DNA of 64,000 bases, from the NCBI RefSeq assembly GCF_013372205.1, contig NZ_CP053831.1, forward strand, positions 1,709,479 through 1,773,478, given 5' to 3'. Below the pieces are notes generated by a model, which was not told where the DNA came from, searched no databases, and worked only from the letters and a program-made list of their open reading frames with translations. This document shows, in pieces, positions 17,595 to 26,097 of this stretch. The DNA comes from Campylobacter mucosalis (GTDB lineage: Bacteria; Campylobacterota; Campylobacteria; Campylobacterales; Campylobacteraceae). A program made the translations under genes and the position numbers. Each line of letters opens with the position of its first letter. The stretch's first letter is position 1.

Positions 17595-17741
17595 CTAATA
17601 CCCCTTTGCTTTATTTATAACTTCTTCCCTTGTCTGTTTATTATCTCTCTTTAAATCCTTATAAATTCCAATACTTGTCATATTATCTTATATGAATGGT
17701 GCTATTGCAAATGGTGTGGCTGGGATTAAAAACAACAAGCC
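17595..17741 (-). pseudogene. Decayed FhaB1-like C-terminal tail (with in-frame stop)
   Basis: Reading the minus strand from 17741 gives a variant of the FhaB1 C-terminus (GLLFLIPATPFAIAPFI), then a TAA at 17688-17690 where FhaB1 has CAA. It then continues DNMTSIGIYKDLKRDNKQ to a TAG that overlaps the next lipoprotein start. Only about 48 codons survive. This is a broken C-terminal stump left beside its lipoprotein. Confidence 0.75.
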
Positions 17742-18031
17742 CAAGCTTGTCTTTGCTTGCAATGTTCTTTACCTGACAATATAATCCACTCTTGAATAAC
17801 TTCTGGTTTATCATCTTTGTTTGTTAGGTATCCATAGTGACAACCTTTTGGATGTTCAAATTTATATATGTATCTATTTTCATCATAAACCTCTCTAAGA
17901 TTAGCACGATTATAAGGTGTTAAAAAGAAATCTCTATTCTCCTTAAAAACCTCATAACTTGGAGCACCTATGTAACAACTACTTAATCCAATTACAATCA
18001 TTAAAAACGATACAATACTTCCAAATTTCAT
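17726..18031 (-). CDS. Family lipoprotein 4 of the FHA-locus array
   Basis: A 101-residue lipoprotein (lipobox LSSC, Cys19). The first ~29 residues are nearly identical to family lipoprotein 1 because they lie inside the 875-bp duplication. The middle (NRDFFLTPYNRANL) is unique, then the core REVYDENRYIYKF and QEWIILSGKEHC returns. The final WACCF is encoded by DNA that, in another frame, is the start of the decayed FhaB tail, so the end was created by recombination. Its ATG overlaps the orphan C-terminal module stop (ATGA). Confidence 0.7.
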   Translation of the reverse strand: MKFGSIVSFLMIVIGLSSCYIGAPSYEVFKENRDFFLTPYNRANLREVYDENRYIYKFEHPKGCHYGYLTNKDDKPEVIQEWIILSGKEHCKQRQAWACCF

Positions 18032-18819
18032 TTAAACTGCCTTTCGTATGATTTATTTATCGCATTTTCTCTCATCTGTTTATTATCTCTCTTTAAATCC
18101 TTATAAATTCCAATACTTGCCATATTATCTTGTATGAATGGTGCTATTGCAAATGGTGCAGAAGGTATTAAAAGCAATCCGCTTGCAATATCTATAAGAG
18201 TATTATTATTTTGTAGATATGTTTTTAATCCGATATTCTCATAATTCCAACTAGATAAAAAATCGTGTGGTCCTGCAAAGTATTCATTTACATAATCTGT
18301 AAAAGAACCTTTGCTATAACTACTACCAAATATAAGTCTTTCTCCTGTTTGAGAGCCACCAAATGGGGCGATTATTTCCTTGTTTATTAATTTGCCATTA
18401 CTATAAGTTTGTTCATAATGACTTCCAGCCAGCTTAACTTCATCACCTCTAACGCCCTTACTTCGTGTGTTTTCAGGGACGAATTCTTTATTTTTCCCAG
18501 CATAATCATAATTATCCTTAACATACTTTCTCATCTGTAATGCACTATCACTTAGTATTGAAGTAATCGCTCCCATTGTAAATCCATCTTTAAAGCTTTC
18601 TCCTTTTATCTGTGATGTTATACCTTGACCTACTCCGTTTATAGTAGCGTTTTTAGCATAGTCTGATATATTCATATTTTCTGTTAAGGCATTTGTTCCA
18701 AATGCAAAATTTGCATATGATAGCACACCTGCACTTATAGTATTTGTAGCTAACAAGCCTAGGTCTATGTTTGGTTTGTTACCTGTTATGACTGATGATA
18801 TTAGTGCTGTTGATGTTTG
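17945..18819. repeat. 875-bp direct repeat, copy A
   Basis: Nearly identical to 19907-20781 (offset 1962 bp). It covers the 5' part of a family lipoprotein and about 262 codons of the FhaB1 C-terminus. At least one mismatch is seen (17990: t; c in copy B). The right boundary is sharp: identity stops at 18819/20781. Confidence 0.9.
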
Positions 18820-18837
18820 CTGTGTTGGTTGTATCAT
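18028..18837 (-). CDS. Orphan copy of the FhaB1 C-terminal module
   Basis: A 269-residue ORF identical, from its eighth residue on (TSTALISSVITG...), to the C-terminus of FhaB1, within the 875-bp repeat. It contains the DUF637-like pretoxin segment (LLATNTISAGVLSYANFAFG) and the C-terminal domain with FAGPHDFLSSWNY and a hydrophobic tail. The first seven residues (MIQPTQQ) are unrelated to FhaB1. With no signal or TPS domain it is a silent or orphan cassette that could recombine into an FhaB gene. It is followed by lipoprotein 4 with ATGA overlap. Confidence 0.75.
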   Translation of the reverse strand: MIQPTQQTSTALISSVITGNKPNIDLGLLATNTISAGVLSYANFAFGTNALTENMNISDYAKNATINGVGQGITSQIKGESFKDGFTMGAITSILSDSALQMRKYVKDNYDYAGKNKEFVPENTRSKGVRGDEVKLAGSHYEQTYSNGKLINKEIIAPFGGSQTGERLIFGSSYSKGSFTDYVNEYFAGPHDFLSSWNYENIGLKTYLQNNNTLIDIASGLLLIPSAPFAIAPFIQDNMASIGIYKDLKRDNKQMRENAINKSYERQFK

Positions 18838-18855
18838 AAATCTTAAACAAATTTC

Positions 18856-19176
18856 TTAGTGTGGCAATGACACATTTGGTCTTGACTGGCATTTTTCTTT
18901 ACCTGAAAGTATAATCCATTCTTGCACAACTTCTTGTTTTTTATCCCTATTTGTTAAAAAGCCAAAATGACATCCAGCAGGACGTTCAAATTTGTATATG
19001 TATCTATTCTCATCATAAATTTCTCTTTTATAATAAAACATCCAAGGAATATCGGAAGTATTTAAAAACTTATCTTGATTTTTTTTGAAATTTTCATAAT
19101 TATTTGACTGCATTAACAGGCAACCATTCAATCCCACTAAAACCGCTAAAAATAAAAAAATATTTATTTTTTTCAT
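18856..19176 (-). CDS. Family lipoprotein 3 of the FHA-locus array
   Basis: A 106-residue lipoprotein (lipobox GLNGC, Cys19). The core REIYDENRYIYKFERPAGC, FGFLTNRDKKQE and QEWIILSGKEKC places it firmly in the five-member family. The N-terminal 50 residues are unlike the others. A good SD (AAAGGAGAT) precedes the start, suggesting independent translation. It sits between lipoprotein 2 and the orphan FhaB1 C-terminal copy. Confidence 0.7.
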   Translation of the reverse strand: MKKINIFLFLAVLVGLNGCLLMQSNNYENFKKNQDKFLNTSDIPWMFYYKREIYDENRYIYKFERPAGCHFGFLTNRDKKQEVVQEWIILSGKEKCQSRPNVSLPH

Positions 19177-19215
19177 TTTATATCTCCTTTATACTGATGA
19201 TTATTCTATTGTTTT

Positions 19216-19545
19216 TTACATCCAAGTTCCAACCCCTGGCGTTTCCTTACAATATTCTGCTCCTGACAATATAATCCACCCTATAACTCTTTCAAAGTCA
19301 TCGTTTCTATTCGTTAAATAACCATAAACACACCTTGAGTCCTCTGCTTCAAATTTATATATATATCGGTTCTCATCATAAATTTCTCTACGACTACTAT
19401 TAAATTTTGGAATTTTATAATTATTCCAAGGTAATAATTCACCATCTCTTCTAGATTTAAAATTTTCATAAGTAGCCGTTTTAAAATAACATCCACTTAA
19501 TGCAAAAGCACATAATATCATAAGAGCAACATTTTCTTTTTTCAC
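19216..19545 (-). CDS. Family lipoprotein 2 of the FHA-locus array
   Basis: A 109-residue lipoprotein (lipobox ALSGC, Cys19). It is the most diverged member: the core is RREIYDENRYIYKFEAEDSRC, YGYLTNRNDDFE and GWIILSGAEYC. Its GTG start overlaps the TGA of a preceding FhaB-like tail (GAGTGA). The pairing of a C-terminal tail with a coupled lipoprotein recurs at lipoproteins 1, 4 and 5. Confidence 0.68.
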   Translation of the reverse strand: MKKENVALMILCAFALSGCYFKTATYENFKSRRDGELLPWNNYKIPKFNSSRREIYDENRYIYKFEAEDSRCVYGYLTNRNDDFERVIGWIILSGAEYCKETPGVGTWM

Positions 19546-19688
19546 TCAATACTCCTTTTACTTATAGTTTTTTCTCTCATCTGTTTATTATCTCTCTTTA
19601 AATCCTTATAAATTCCAATACTTGTCATATTATCTTGTATGAATGGTGCTATTGCAAATGGTGTGGCTGGGATTAAAAACAACAAGCC
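19542..19688 (-). pseudogene. Decayed FhaB1-like C-terminal tail
   Basis: The minus-strand frame from 19688 gives a variant of the FhaB1 end (GLLFLIPATPFAIAPFIQ, then DNMTSIGIYKDLKRDNKQ) and finishes SKRSIE. Its TGA overlaps the GTG of lipoprotein 2. It has no upstream coding region, and its first codons also encode the end of lipoprotein 1 in another frame. It is the stump of an effector whose body was lost. Confidence 0.75.
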
Positions 19689-19993
19689 CATTTTTGTCTA
19701 TCTTTACAAAATTCTTTCCCTGATAGTATAATCCACTCCTGAACAACTTCCGGCTTATCGTCTCTGTTGGTTAAAAAGCCAACAACACATCCTTCTTTAT
19801 TCCAATTTATTTTATAAATAAACCTATTTTCATCATAAATTTCCCTATTTTTCCACTTATGCACAATTGGAGAATTTATTTTTGCATTTAGATTCATATT
19901 TTTTGCAAAAACCTCATAACTTGGAGCACCTATGTAACAACCACTTAATCCAATTACAATCATTAAAAACGATACAATACTTCCAAATTTCAT
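19673..19993 (-). CDS. Family lipoprotein 1, directly downstream of FhaB1
   Basis: A 106-residue lipoprotein (lipobox GLSGC, Cys19). Its ATG overlaps the FhaB1 stop (ATGA), the strongest effector/immunity arrangement in the locus. The family core is REIYDENRFIYKI, VGFLTNRDDKPE and QEWIILSGKEFC, ending RQKWACCF as in lipoprotein 4. It is predicted to sit in the periplasm or outer membrane. Its role as the cognate immunity protein of FhaB1 is inferred from position. Confidence 0.7.
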   Translation of the reverse strand: MKFGSIVSFLMIVIGLSGCYIGAPSYEVFAKNMNLNAKINSPIVHKWKNREIYDENRFIYKINWNKEGCVVGFLTNRDDKPEVVQEWIILSGKEFCKDRQKWACCF

Positions 19994-20781
19994 TTAAACT
20001 GCCTTTCGTATGATTTATTTATCGCATTTTCTCTCATCTGTTTATTATCTCTCTTTAAATCCTTATAAATTCCAATACTTGCCATATTATCTTGTATGAA
20101 TGGTGCTATTGCAAATGGTGCAGAAGGTATTAAAAGCAATCCGCTTGCAATATCTATAAGAGTATTATTATTTTGTAGATATGTTTTTAATCCGATATTC
20201 TCATAATTCCAACTAGATAAAAAATCGTGTGGTCCTGCAAAGTATTCATTTACATAATCTGTAAAAGAACCTTTGCTATAACTACTACCAAATATAAGTC
20301 TTTCTCCTGTTTGAGAGCCACCAAATGGGGCGATTATTTCCTTGTTTATTAATTTGCCATTACTATAAGTTTGTTCATAATGACTTCCAGCCAGCTTAAC
20401 TTCATCACCTCTAACGCCCTTACTTCGTGTGTTTTCAGGGACGAATTCTTTATTTTTCCCAGCATAATCATAATTATCCTTAACATACTTTCTCATCTGT
20501 AATGCACTATCACTTAGTATTGAAGTAATCGCTCCCATTGTAAATCCATCTTTAAAGCTTTCTCCTTTTATCTGTGATGTTATACCTTGACCTACTCCGT
20601 TTATAGTAGCGTTTTTAGCATAGTCTGATATATTCATATTTTCTGTTAAGGCATTTGTTCCAAATGCAAAATTTGCATATGATAGCACACCTGCACTTAT
20701 AGTATTTGTAGCTAACAAGCCTAGGTCTATGTTTGGTTTGTTACCTGTTATGACTGATGATATTAGTGCTGTTGATGTTTG
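19907..20781. repeat. 875-bp direct repeat, copy B
   Basis: Partner of 17945-18819. This copy is in its native place: the 3' end of FhaB1 and the 5' part of lipoprotein 1. Copy A therefore derives from this one or from a shared recent ancestor. Confidence 0.9.
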
Positions 20782-23700
20782 GGTTATCACAGCCGATGTC
20801 ATAGCCGATACAGCAGTAGCACTAGCAGTGCTGCTAGCTAGACCTATACCTCCTGCAAAGGCAGCTCCTGCTCCTGCTGTTAGGTATGTAATTATAGCTG
20901 TTATAATAAGTGAGCCTATACCACTAAGAGTAGTTGTTTTATTCTCCCACTCTTTTGAGTTTAGAGTAGCTTTTATTTGATTTATGGTCTTTTCATCTAT
21001 TGGGGTTGTTTGGTTTGAGGTAAGCTCTTTTATTATATTGTCTTTAAATTCTTGCGAATTTAGAGTTTGATTTATATTGTTTGCTAGATTTGTATCAAGC
21101 TTATCGGTTATATCTTTACCATTTAGTATAAACTTATCTTTTATCTTTATAACAGCTGGGATTTCTATCTCTTTTATCTTGCCTTTATCTGTTATGGTAG
21201 CTGTTAAAATTCCTGAGCCTTGTTTAAACTCTGTCTTTATATTTGTTTGCTTATCTGAGATTAGGTTTAGGATTTGGGTGTTTATGCTTGCTGTGTTGGC
21301 TTGTATGGTTGAGGCTAAGATATTTATGGTGTTTGCGTTTAAATTTATTTGATTAGAATTTAGATTTGAGCCTTGTTTGTTTGTAACTTGGTCTGTTTTG
21401 TTTAGAGAGGATTTTGAGATACCCCCAAAGCTTGATTTAGATGTTTGTGTTGTTTCTTGGGTTAGGTATGTAGCAGGAGTTAGATTAATATTATCTGCAC
21501 TTATGTTTATCTCGTTTTGTGCTAATAAATTTGAACCTTGTATGGTTGTGTCTTGGTTTGAGGTTAGATTTATGTTTTTAGCGTTTAGGTTTGAGCTAAT
21601 TACTTGCTCTTTTATGGTTTGTGTGGTTGTCTGCTTTTTAGATAAAAAGCCTTTGCTTGTTATTTTACTTGTTAAATCTATGGTGTCGTTTGTGGAGGTT
21701 ATTAATAGGTTGTTGTTTGAGTTTAGGTTTATATTATCACTTGCGTTTAGGTTTGTGCTTACTAGTGTAATATCATTTGCTTTTAAATTTATGTTGTTTG
21801 CGTTTAGGCTTGAGATTTGATTGGTGGTTATAATGCCTTTAAAGGTTGTATCTTTACCGCTTATATTAAAGCTCTCTTTGGCTTGATTGGTTTTTATATT
21901 TAGGTCGTTTCTAGCTTGTAGGTTTATATTGTTTTTAGCACTTAAATTTGCTCCACTTATGTTTAGATTGTTATTAGCATTTATGTTTATATCTTTTTTA
22001 GCTATTAATTCTGACATAGCGCCTAGTGTGGTATTGGTAAAATTCCTACTGCTATAAGAGTTTGTTGTTTGGTCTATAAATATATCATTTGCGTTTAGGT
22101 TTATGTTTGAGGCAGTTATAGCTGATGATGTTAGGCTGATATTTTTATCTGCGTTTAGGTTTACACTGCTGTTTGCTATTAGTAGGCTATCTTTGTTTAT
22201 AATGTTATTTGCATTAATGGCTATATCATTAGCTATTAATGCTCCATTATTAAACACATTTGCATCTGCGTCAATCTTAATATCATTTTTAGCTATTATT
22301 AGTGAGCTTTTATCTATTTGTGAATATGTTTTTTTATTTAATCTATCATTTAAAAGAGAGTTTGCGTTTTTATATAGGTTATCAAACTTATTTAGCATAA
22401 AAGGCATATTTGCACCGCTTGTGCTATATAGATAGCCAGTATCTATTGGGGTAAATTTTATATAAGGTATGTGGTTTGGTTTAAATAGTGGTATGTTTAT
22501 GCTTTGGTTTGTTTTACTATTTATATCACCATTATTTAAATTTATCACACTTGCATAAAAGCCATTGTTTGCAGCTAGTATTGCTGGGTAGCCATCTTCT
22601 TGGTAAGTATAGTTCTTATGGGCACTATTGCCGCCTTTGGTAACCCATTTTTTTGTTCCCAGAACTTTATTTTTCCATTCTTCTTTTTCCCACTCATATT
22701 TTAAGCTAGAGCTTACCACTCTTTGAAGGTCTTTGCCTATATTATGCACATTAGCATTTATTATTTTAATATCATTATCTGCATAAATTTGACTTTTATC
22801 GTTTGTGATAGTGCCAACATTAAAGTTTATATCATTAGCAGAGTAAATTTTAGAAGGGATAAAATTTGCTAGACTATCAGGAGTTATAAATTCTTTGGTG
22901 ATTGAATAATAAAGCGTTCTAGTCTTTTCATTATCTTCTGCATGCCTGGTTGTGATTATGATAGAATTTGAAGCTTCGTCTAGTCTGATATTGTTATAAG
23001 GGTGCGAACTAGTGCCGTGTAGATAGCTCTTTTTATGTAAATTTAGAGCATAAGCTACGCTATCTTGTGAAACTACTGCGTTATAAAGCTCTAAATTTAG
23101 TTCATTATCACTGTAAGCTTTACCCTCAAGCTGCCACTTGTTTATGATCTCATCTTTTATCTTTTTTATATCTACGCTTAGACTAAATGCCTTATCGCCA
23201 CAACATCCAAGATTAAGAGTGGAGCTAAAATTTTGCCTAGCTATTTCAAGCTTGCTTAGTGAGTAGTTGTTTAGATTGTCTGCTTTTATAAATATATCAT
23301 TAGCTAAGATATTTGATGATGCGTTGTTTATTTGGTTTGCAAATAGATTAATGGTGTCTACTGATATTATATTTGAGCTATTTGTGTTTGTTATCTCATT
23401 TGCATTTAAGCTTATATCTTCTTTGCTAATGATATTTGCTTTATCTTTGTTTATGATGGCTTGGTTTGAGTGTATATTAGTTTGCTTATCTGAGACTATG
23501 GTGTTTGAGTTTATAATATCCCCATTAGCATTTATCTTTATGTTTGTAGCTAGGATTATGCCTTTGTTATTTACACCTACTCCGTCATTAGTGGCTATTA
23601 GGTTTATCTTATTAGCATACATTCCACCAAGAGATGAGCTATCTATGGCTATTATGTTTTTATCATTGTTTGCATCTGCTTTTAAAGATAGATTGTTTGC

Positions 23701-24306
23701 GTGTATGTTTGAGGCTATGTTTATGGTGTTTGCTATTATGTTAGTGTAGTTAGAGCTATCATTTAGTCCTTTATCTATTATATTTATAGTGCCATTTTTA
23801 TTTAGATATGAGCTATCTAAATTTTTAGCTATGCTATAAGCATTGTTTATATTTACATTTGAGGTGGTAAAGGTAGATGAGTTTGCATTTATTATATTTA
23901 AGCCATTTATGTTTATACCACTTGGATTAGCTATTAATAGATCAGCTCTCTTACCTGCTATTTCTAAATTTCCTTTTAAAAGTGATGGGTCGTTTGAATT
24001 TACTTGATTTACTATTAAATTAGCAGAGCCAGAGTTTAAAAAGGGATTAGCATTAACAAACCCAGCTATGTTTGTTTTATCTCCATTTACTGAGTTGTTT
24101 AATACTGTGCCAGTGTTTGGAGTGTTAAATTTAATATACTCATTCATAGATATACCATTCTTAGGTGTGGTTATATTTACTATTAGAGTTTCGTTTGTGG
24201 CTTTTAGGATAATAGGCTGGTTAGATTTAGGGGCGTTTGGGTCTGGGGTTATGGGGTTAGCTAGGGTTTGGATGATGGTTAGGATTACTAAGAGGTGGTG
24301 TTTCAT
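19990..24306 (-). CDS. FhaB/CdiA-type two-partner secretion exoprotein 1 (1438 aa, DUF637-type C-terminus)
   Basis: A secreted beta-helix exoprotein with a signal peptide (residues 1-15), TPS domain (about 18-255, IANPSGININGL) and Asn-rich haemagglutinin repeats. A variable insert at about 345-525 has a CC pair (CCGDKAF). The C-terminal part holds a Gly/Ala-rich pretoxin region of DUF637 type (YLTAGAGAAFAGGIGLASST) and then a distinct domain with GGSQTGERLIFGSSYSKGSF and FAGPHDFLSSWNY, ending in a hydrophobic tail. It lies 10 bp after the TpsB gene and overlaps lipoprotein 1 by 4 nt. Long blocks are nearly identical to FhaB2. The C-terminal activity is unknown. Confidence 0.88.
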   Translation of the reverse strand: MKHHLLVILTIIQTLANPITPDPNAPKSNQPIILKATNETLIVNITTPKNGISMNEYIKFNTPNTGTVLNNSVNGDKTNIAGFVNANPFLNSGSANLIVNQVNSNDPSLLKGNLEIAGKRADLLIANPSGININGLNIINANSSTFTTSNVNINNAYSIAKNLDSSYLNKNGTINIIDKGLNDSSNYTNIIANTINIASNIHANNLSLKADANNDKNIIAIDSSSLGGMYANKINLIATNDGVGVNNKGIILATNIKINANGDIINSNTIVSDKQTNIHSNQAIINKDKANIISKEDISLNANEITNTNSSNIISVDTINLFANQINNASSNILANDIFIKADNLNNYSLSKLEIARQNFSSTLNLGCCGDKAFSLSVDIKKIKDEIINKWQLEGKAYSDNELNLELYNAVVSQDSVAYALNLHKKSYLHGTSSHPYNNIRLDEASNSIIITTRHAEDNEKTRTLYYSITKEFITPDSLANFIPSKIYSANDINFNVGTITNDKSQIYADNDIKIINANVHNIGKDLQRVVSSSLKYEWEKEEWKNKVLGTKKWVTKGGNSAHKNYTYQEDGYPAILAANNGFYASVINLNNGDINSKTNQSINIPLFKPNHIPYIKFTPIDTGYLYSTSGANMPFMLNKFDNLYKNANSLLNDRLNKKTYSQIDKSSLIIAKNDIKIDADANVFNNGALIANDIAINANNIINKDSLLIANSSVNLNADKNISLTSSAITASNINLNANDIFIDQTTNSYSSRNFTNTTLGAMSELIAKKDININANNNLNISGANLSAKNNINLQARNDLNIKTNQAKESFNISGKDTTFKGIITTNQISSLNANNINLKANDITLVSTNLNASDNINLNSNNNLLITSTNDTIDLTSKITSKGFLSKKQTTTQTIKEQVISSNLNAKNINLTSNQDTTIQGSNLLAQNEINISADNINLTPATYLTQETTQTSKSSFGGISKSSLNKTDQVTNKQGSNLNSNQINLNANTINILASTIQANTASINTQILNLISDKQTNIKTEFKQGSGILTATITDKGKIKEIEIPAVIKIKDKFILNGKDITDKLDTNLANNINQTLNSQEFKDNIIKELTSNQTTPIDEKTINQIKATLNSKEWENKTTTLSGIGSLIITAIITYLTAGAGAAFAGGIGLASSTASATAVSAMTSAVITQTSTALISSVITGNKPNIDLGLLATNTISAGVLSYANFAFGTNALTENMNISDYAKNATINGVGQGITSQIKGESFKDGFTMGAITSILSDSALQMRKYVKDNYDYAGKNKEFVPENTRSKGVRGDEVKLAGSHYEQTYSNGKLINKEIIAPFGGSQTGERLIFGSSYSKGSFTDYVNEYFAGPHDFLSSWNYENIGLKTYLQNNNTLIDIASGLLLIPSAPFAIAPFIQDNMASIGIYKDLKRDNKQMRENAINKSYERQFK

Positions 24307-24316
24307 TGGTTAGCCT

Positions 24317-25987
24317 TTAAATTTGATAACTTAGTGTGAAATTTATGGCTTTGGATTTGGTGGTAAAAAACTCTGGCTTTTTTAGCGGCTTAAAAGCAAG
24401 CAAATCATAGCTAAACGAGCCAACCTTACCACGAATGCCAACACCAGTGCCAATTAGTTTATTATCGCTTTTAAATTCCGATGCCACGCTATAAACAGCC
24501 CCTAAGTCAAGAGCGGTGTAGATTTCATTAAGCCCATAATAGCGATACGCAAGGGTGTTACGCAGATAAAAGCCCTTTTGTCCGCTTAAACTCATCTGTC
24601 CGTCAAATCCACGCACAGAGTAGATACCGCCGATACTTATGCGGTCTTGTAAGGTAAGTGGGGTTTTATTATACTGGGCGTAAAAGTTCATATCGTATGA
24701 GAAATTTTCATAATTTGTTTTAAAATTTACATCAACCAGCCATATTTTCATCCTGCTTGTGCCTTCGCCCAAATTTTGCTCTGGTGCGCTGATGGCGTCC
24801 AGCATACCAGTGCCTCTTTTGTAGGTTAGCTTGGCATTAAGCGATGAGTTTAGAAAATACCTTTCAAGTTTTGTGCCTACCTCGTAGCTAGAAGTTTTTC
24901 GGCGTTGGTTAGTAAGCTCAAAGTCCTCAATATAATTTTTGCTCTTACGATGAAAAAAGGCAAAAAATGGCGTTAATTTTGTCTTATCATCTCGGTATAT
25001 TAGATAGCTAAAATTTAGGCGATCGCTATCGCTTGTGCCGCTATATTTATATAGATTATAAGCACCAGCTACAACTTGATGATAGCTGTAATGCGAGTGC
25101 GTGTAGTCAATAGCTAACGCACCAAACGGCACTTTAAAATTCGCATAAAAGTTATTTGAGCCACCATTTTTACTCTCGTCATTTAGCTTTGTTTTCTCTT
25201 TTTTAAAAACCGCTCCGCCGTAGTTTAGAGTGTAAATTTCATTAAAACCAAGCAAATTTAACGCACTTAGCCCAAACGAGCCTTGATATTTGCCAGTTGG
25301 TTTGCTACCAAAATTATCAAGCCCAAAGTAAGCTGTTATTGGCACTTTGCGTTGCTGTCTTGTGATAAGAATGTCGCTGCTATTTGGCTTAGCACTGGGC
25401 GAGAGTGAAATTTGAGTGTTACCAAAAGTAGCATTTTGGATATTTTCAAGTGCGGTTTCAACATCTCTTATGTTTAACGCTTTTTGATGATCAATCTCAC
25501 CAAACGCACTAAACAGCGAGGCTCTGTTACGCTTTGTGTCTTCATTATTTATAGTGATTTTATCTATTTTGCCGAGGTTTAAGTCAAGGACGATTTTGCG
25601 AGATTTTAAATTTAGATTTTGTGGGATGACGCTACTAGTTATGTAACCAGCCCCTATAATTTCATTATTTACTGCTTTTATAATGGCATTTATACTTTGT
25701 TCTCCAAGGCAAACTCCGCTTTTAAATTTTAGCTTTTTTAGGACTTTGTCTAGGTTGATTTTTACTTGGCTGTTTAAAATAATCTCATCTATCTCAAAGC
25801 AAGGATTTTCGTTTAAAACGAGCGATATATCGCTATCTTGATTTAATGATTGCAAATTTATGTTTGATGAGGGGATGTTTGATTGTGATTTATTAAGCCT
25901 ATCTTGTTCATTTTTAAACTCTCTTTGTTCTATGTTTGCGTATAAAAACGCAAAACTAAATACCAAAAAAGAGAGAATTTTAAACAT
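24317..25987 (-). CDS. TpsB/FhaC/CdiB outer-membrane transporter
   Basis: A 556-residue outer-membrane Omp85-superfamily pore that exports its TpsA partners. A signal peptide (1-17) is followed by two POTRA domains (about 60-210; CFEIDEIILN, then VLDLNLGKIDKITI) and a 16-strand barrel. The conserved L6 loop motif VRGFDG is near residue 463. The final strand ends in an aromatic/hydrophobic pattern (INFTLSYQI). It is the only TpsB in the locus, so it probably serves both FhaB1 and FhaB2, whose TPS domains are almost identical. Confidence 0.93.
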   Translation of the reverse strand: MFKILSFLVFSFAFLYANIEQREFKNEQDRLNKSQSNIPSSNINLQSLNQDSDISLVLNENPCFEIDEIILNSQVKINLDKVLKKLKFKSGVCLGEQSINAIIKAVNNEIIGAGYITSSVIPQNLNLKSRKIVLDLNLGKIDKITINNEDTKRNRASLFSAFGEIDHQKALNIRDVETALENIQNATFGNTQISLSPSAKPNSSDILITRQQRKVPITAYFGLDNFGSKPTGKYQGSFGLSALNLLGFNEIYTLNYGGAVFKKEKTKLNDESKNGGSNNFYANFKVPFGALAIDYTHSHYSYHQVVAGAYNLYKYSGTSDSDRLNFSYLIYRDDKTKLTPFFAFFHRKSKNYIEDFELTNQRRKTSSYEVGTKLERYFLNSSLNAKLTYKRGTGMLDAISAPEQNLGEGTSRMKIWLVDVNFKTNYENFSYDMNFYAQYNKTPLTLQDRISIGGIYSVRGFDGQMSLSGQKGFYLRNTLAYRYYGLNEIYTALDLGAVYSVASEFKSDNKLIGTGVGIRGKVGSFSYDLLAFKPLKKPEFFTTKSKAINFTLSYQI

Positions 25988-26019
25988 AAAGTAACCTTAA
26001 AGTAAATAAAACAGTGGCG

Positions 26020-26025
26020 ATTATA
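26020..26025 (-). promoter_or_regulatory. Promoter -10 of the FHA locus
   Basis: Minus-strand TATAAT (context TTTTGTATAATC) lies 33 bp upstream of the TpsB start. It is the only convincing promoter seen at the head of this 18-kb co-oriented block. Confidence 0.55.
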
Positions 26026-26064
26026 CAAAACGGCTCATAAAAATATGCTGAAAATGAATGTTTG

Positions 26065-26097
26065 TAAATTTAGGCTAGAAAATCTAGCCTAAATTTA
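26065..26097 (-). terminator. Terminator of the DUF4198 gene
   Basis: A perfect 15-bp stem (TAAATTTAGGCTAGA and its complement) with a 3-base loop starts at the DUF4198 stop codon and insulates it from the downstream FHA operon. Confidence 0.8.

Noticed and set aside
10298..24306. Short, regularly spaced repeats in the FHA region as a CRISPR array
   Set aside because: The periodicity is protein-coding beta-helix repeat structure in one long open frame. There are no identical direct repeats with unique spacers and no cas genes.
8300..26000. Integrase, att direct repeat or transposase within the FHA locus
   Set aside because: None found by reading either strand. The only direct repeats are the effector-cassette and FhaB duplications.
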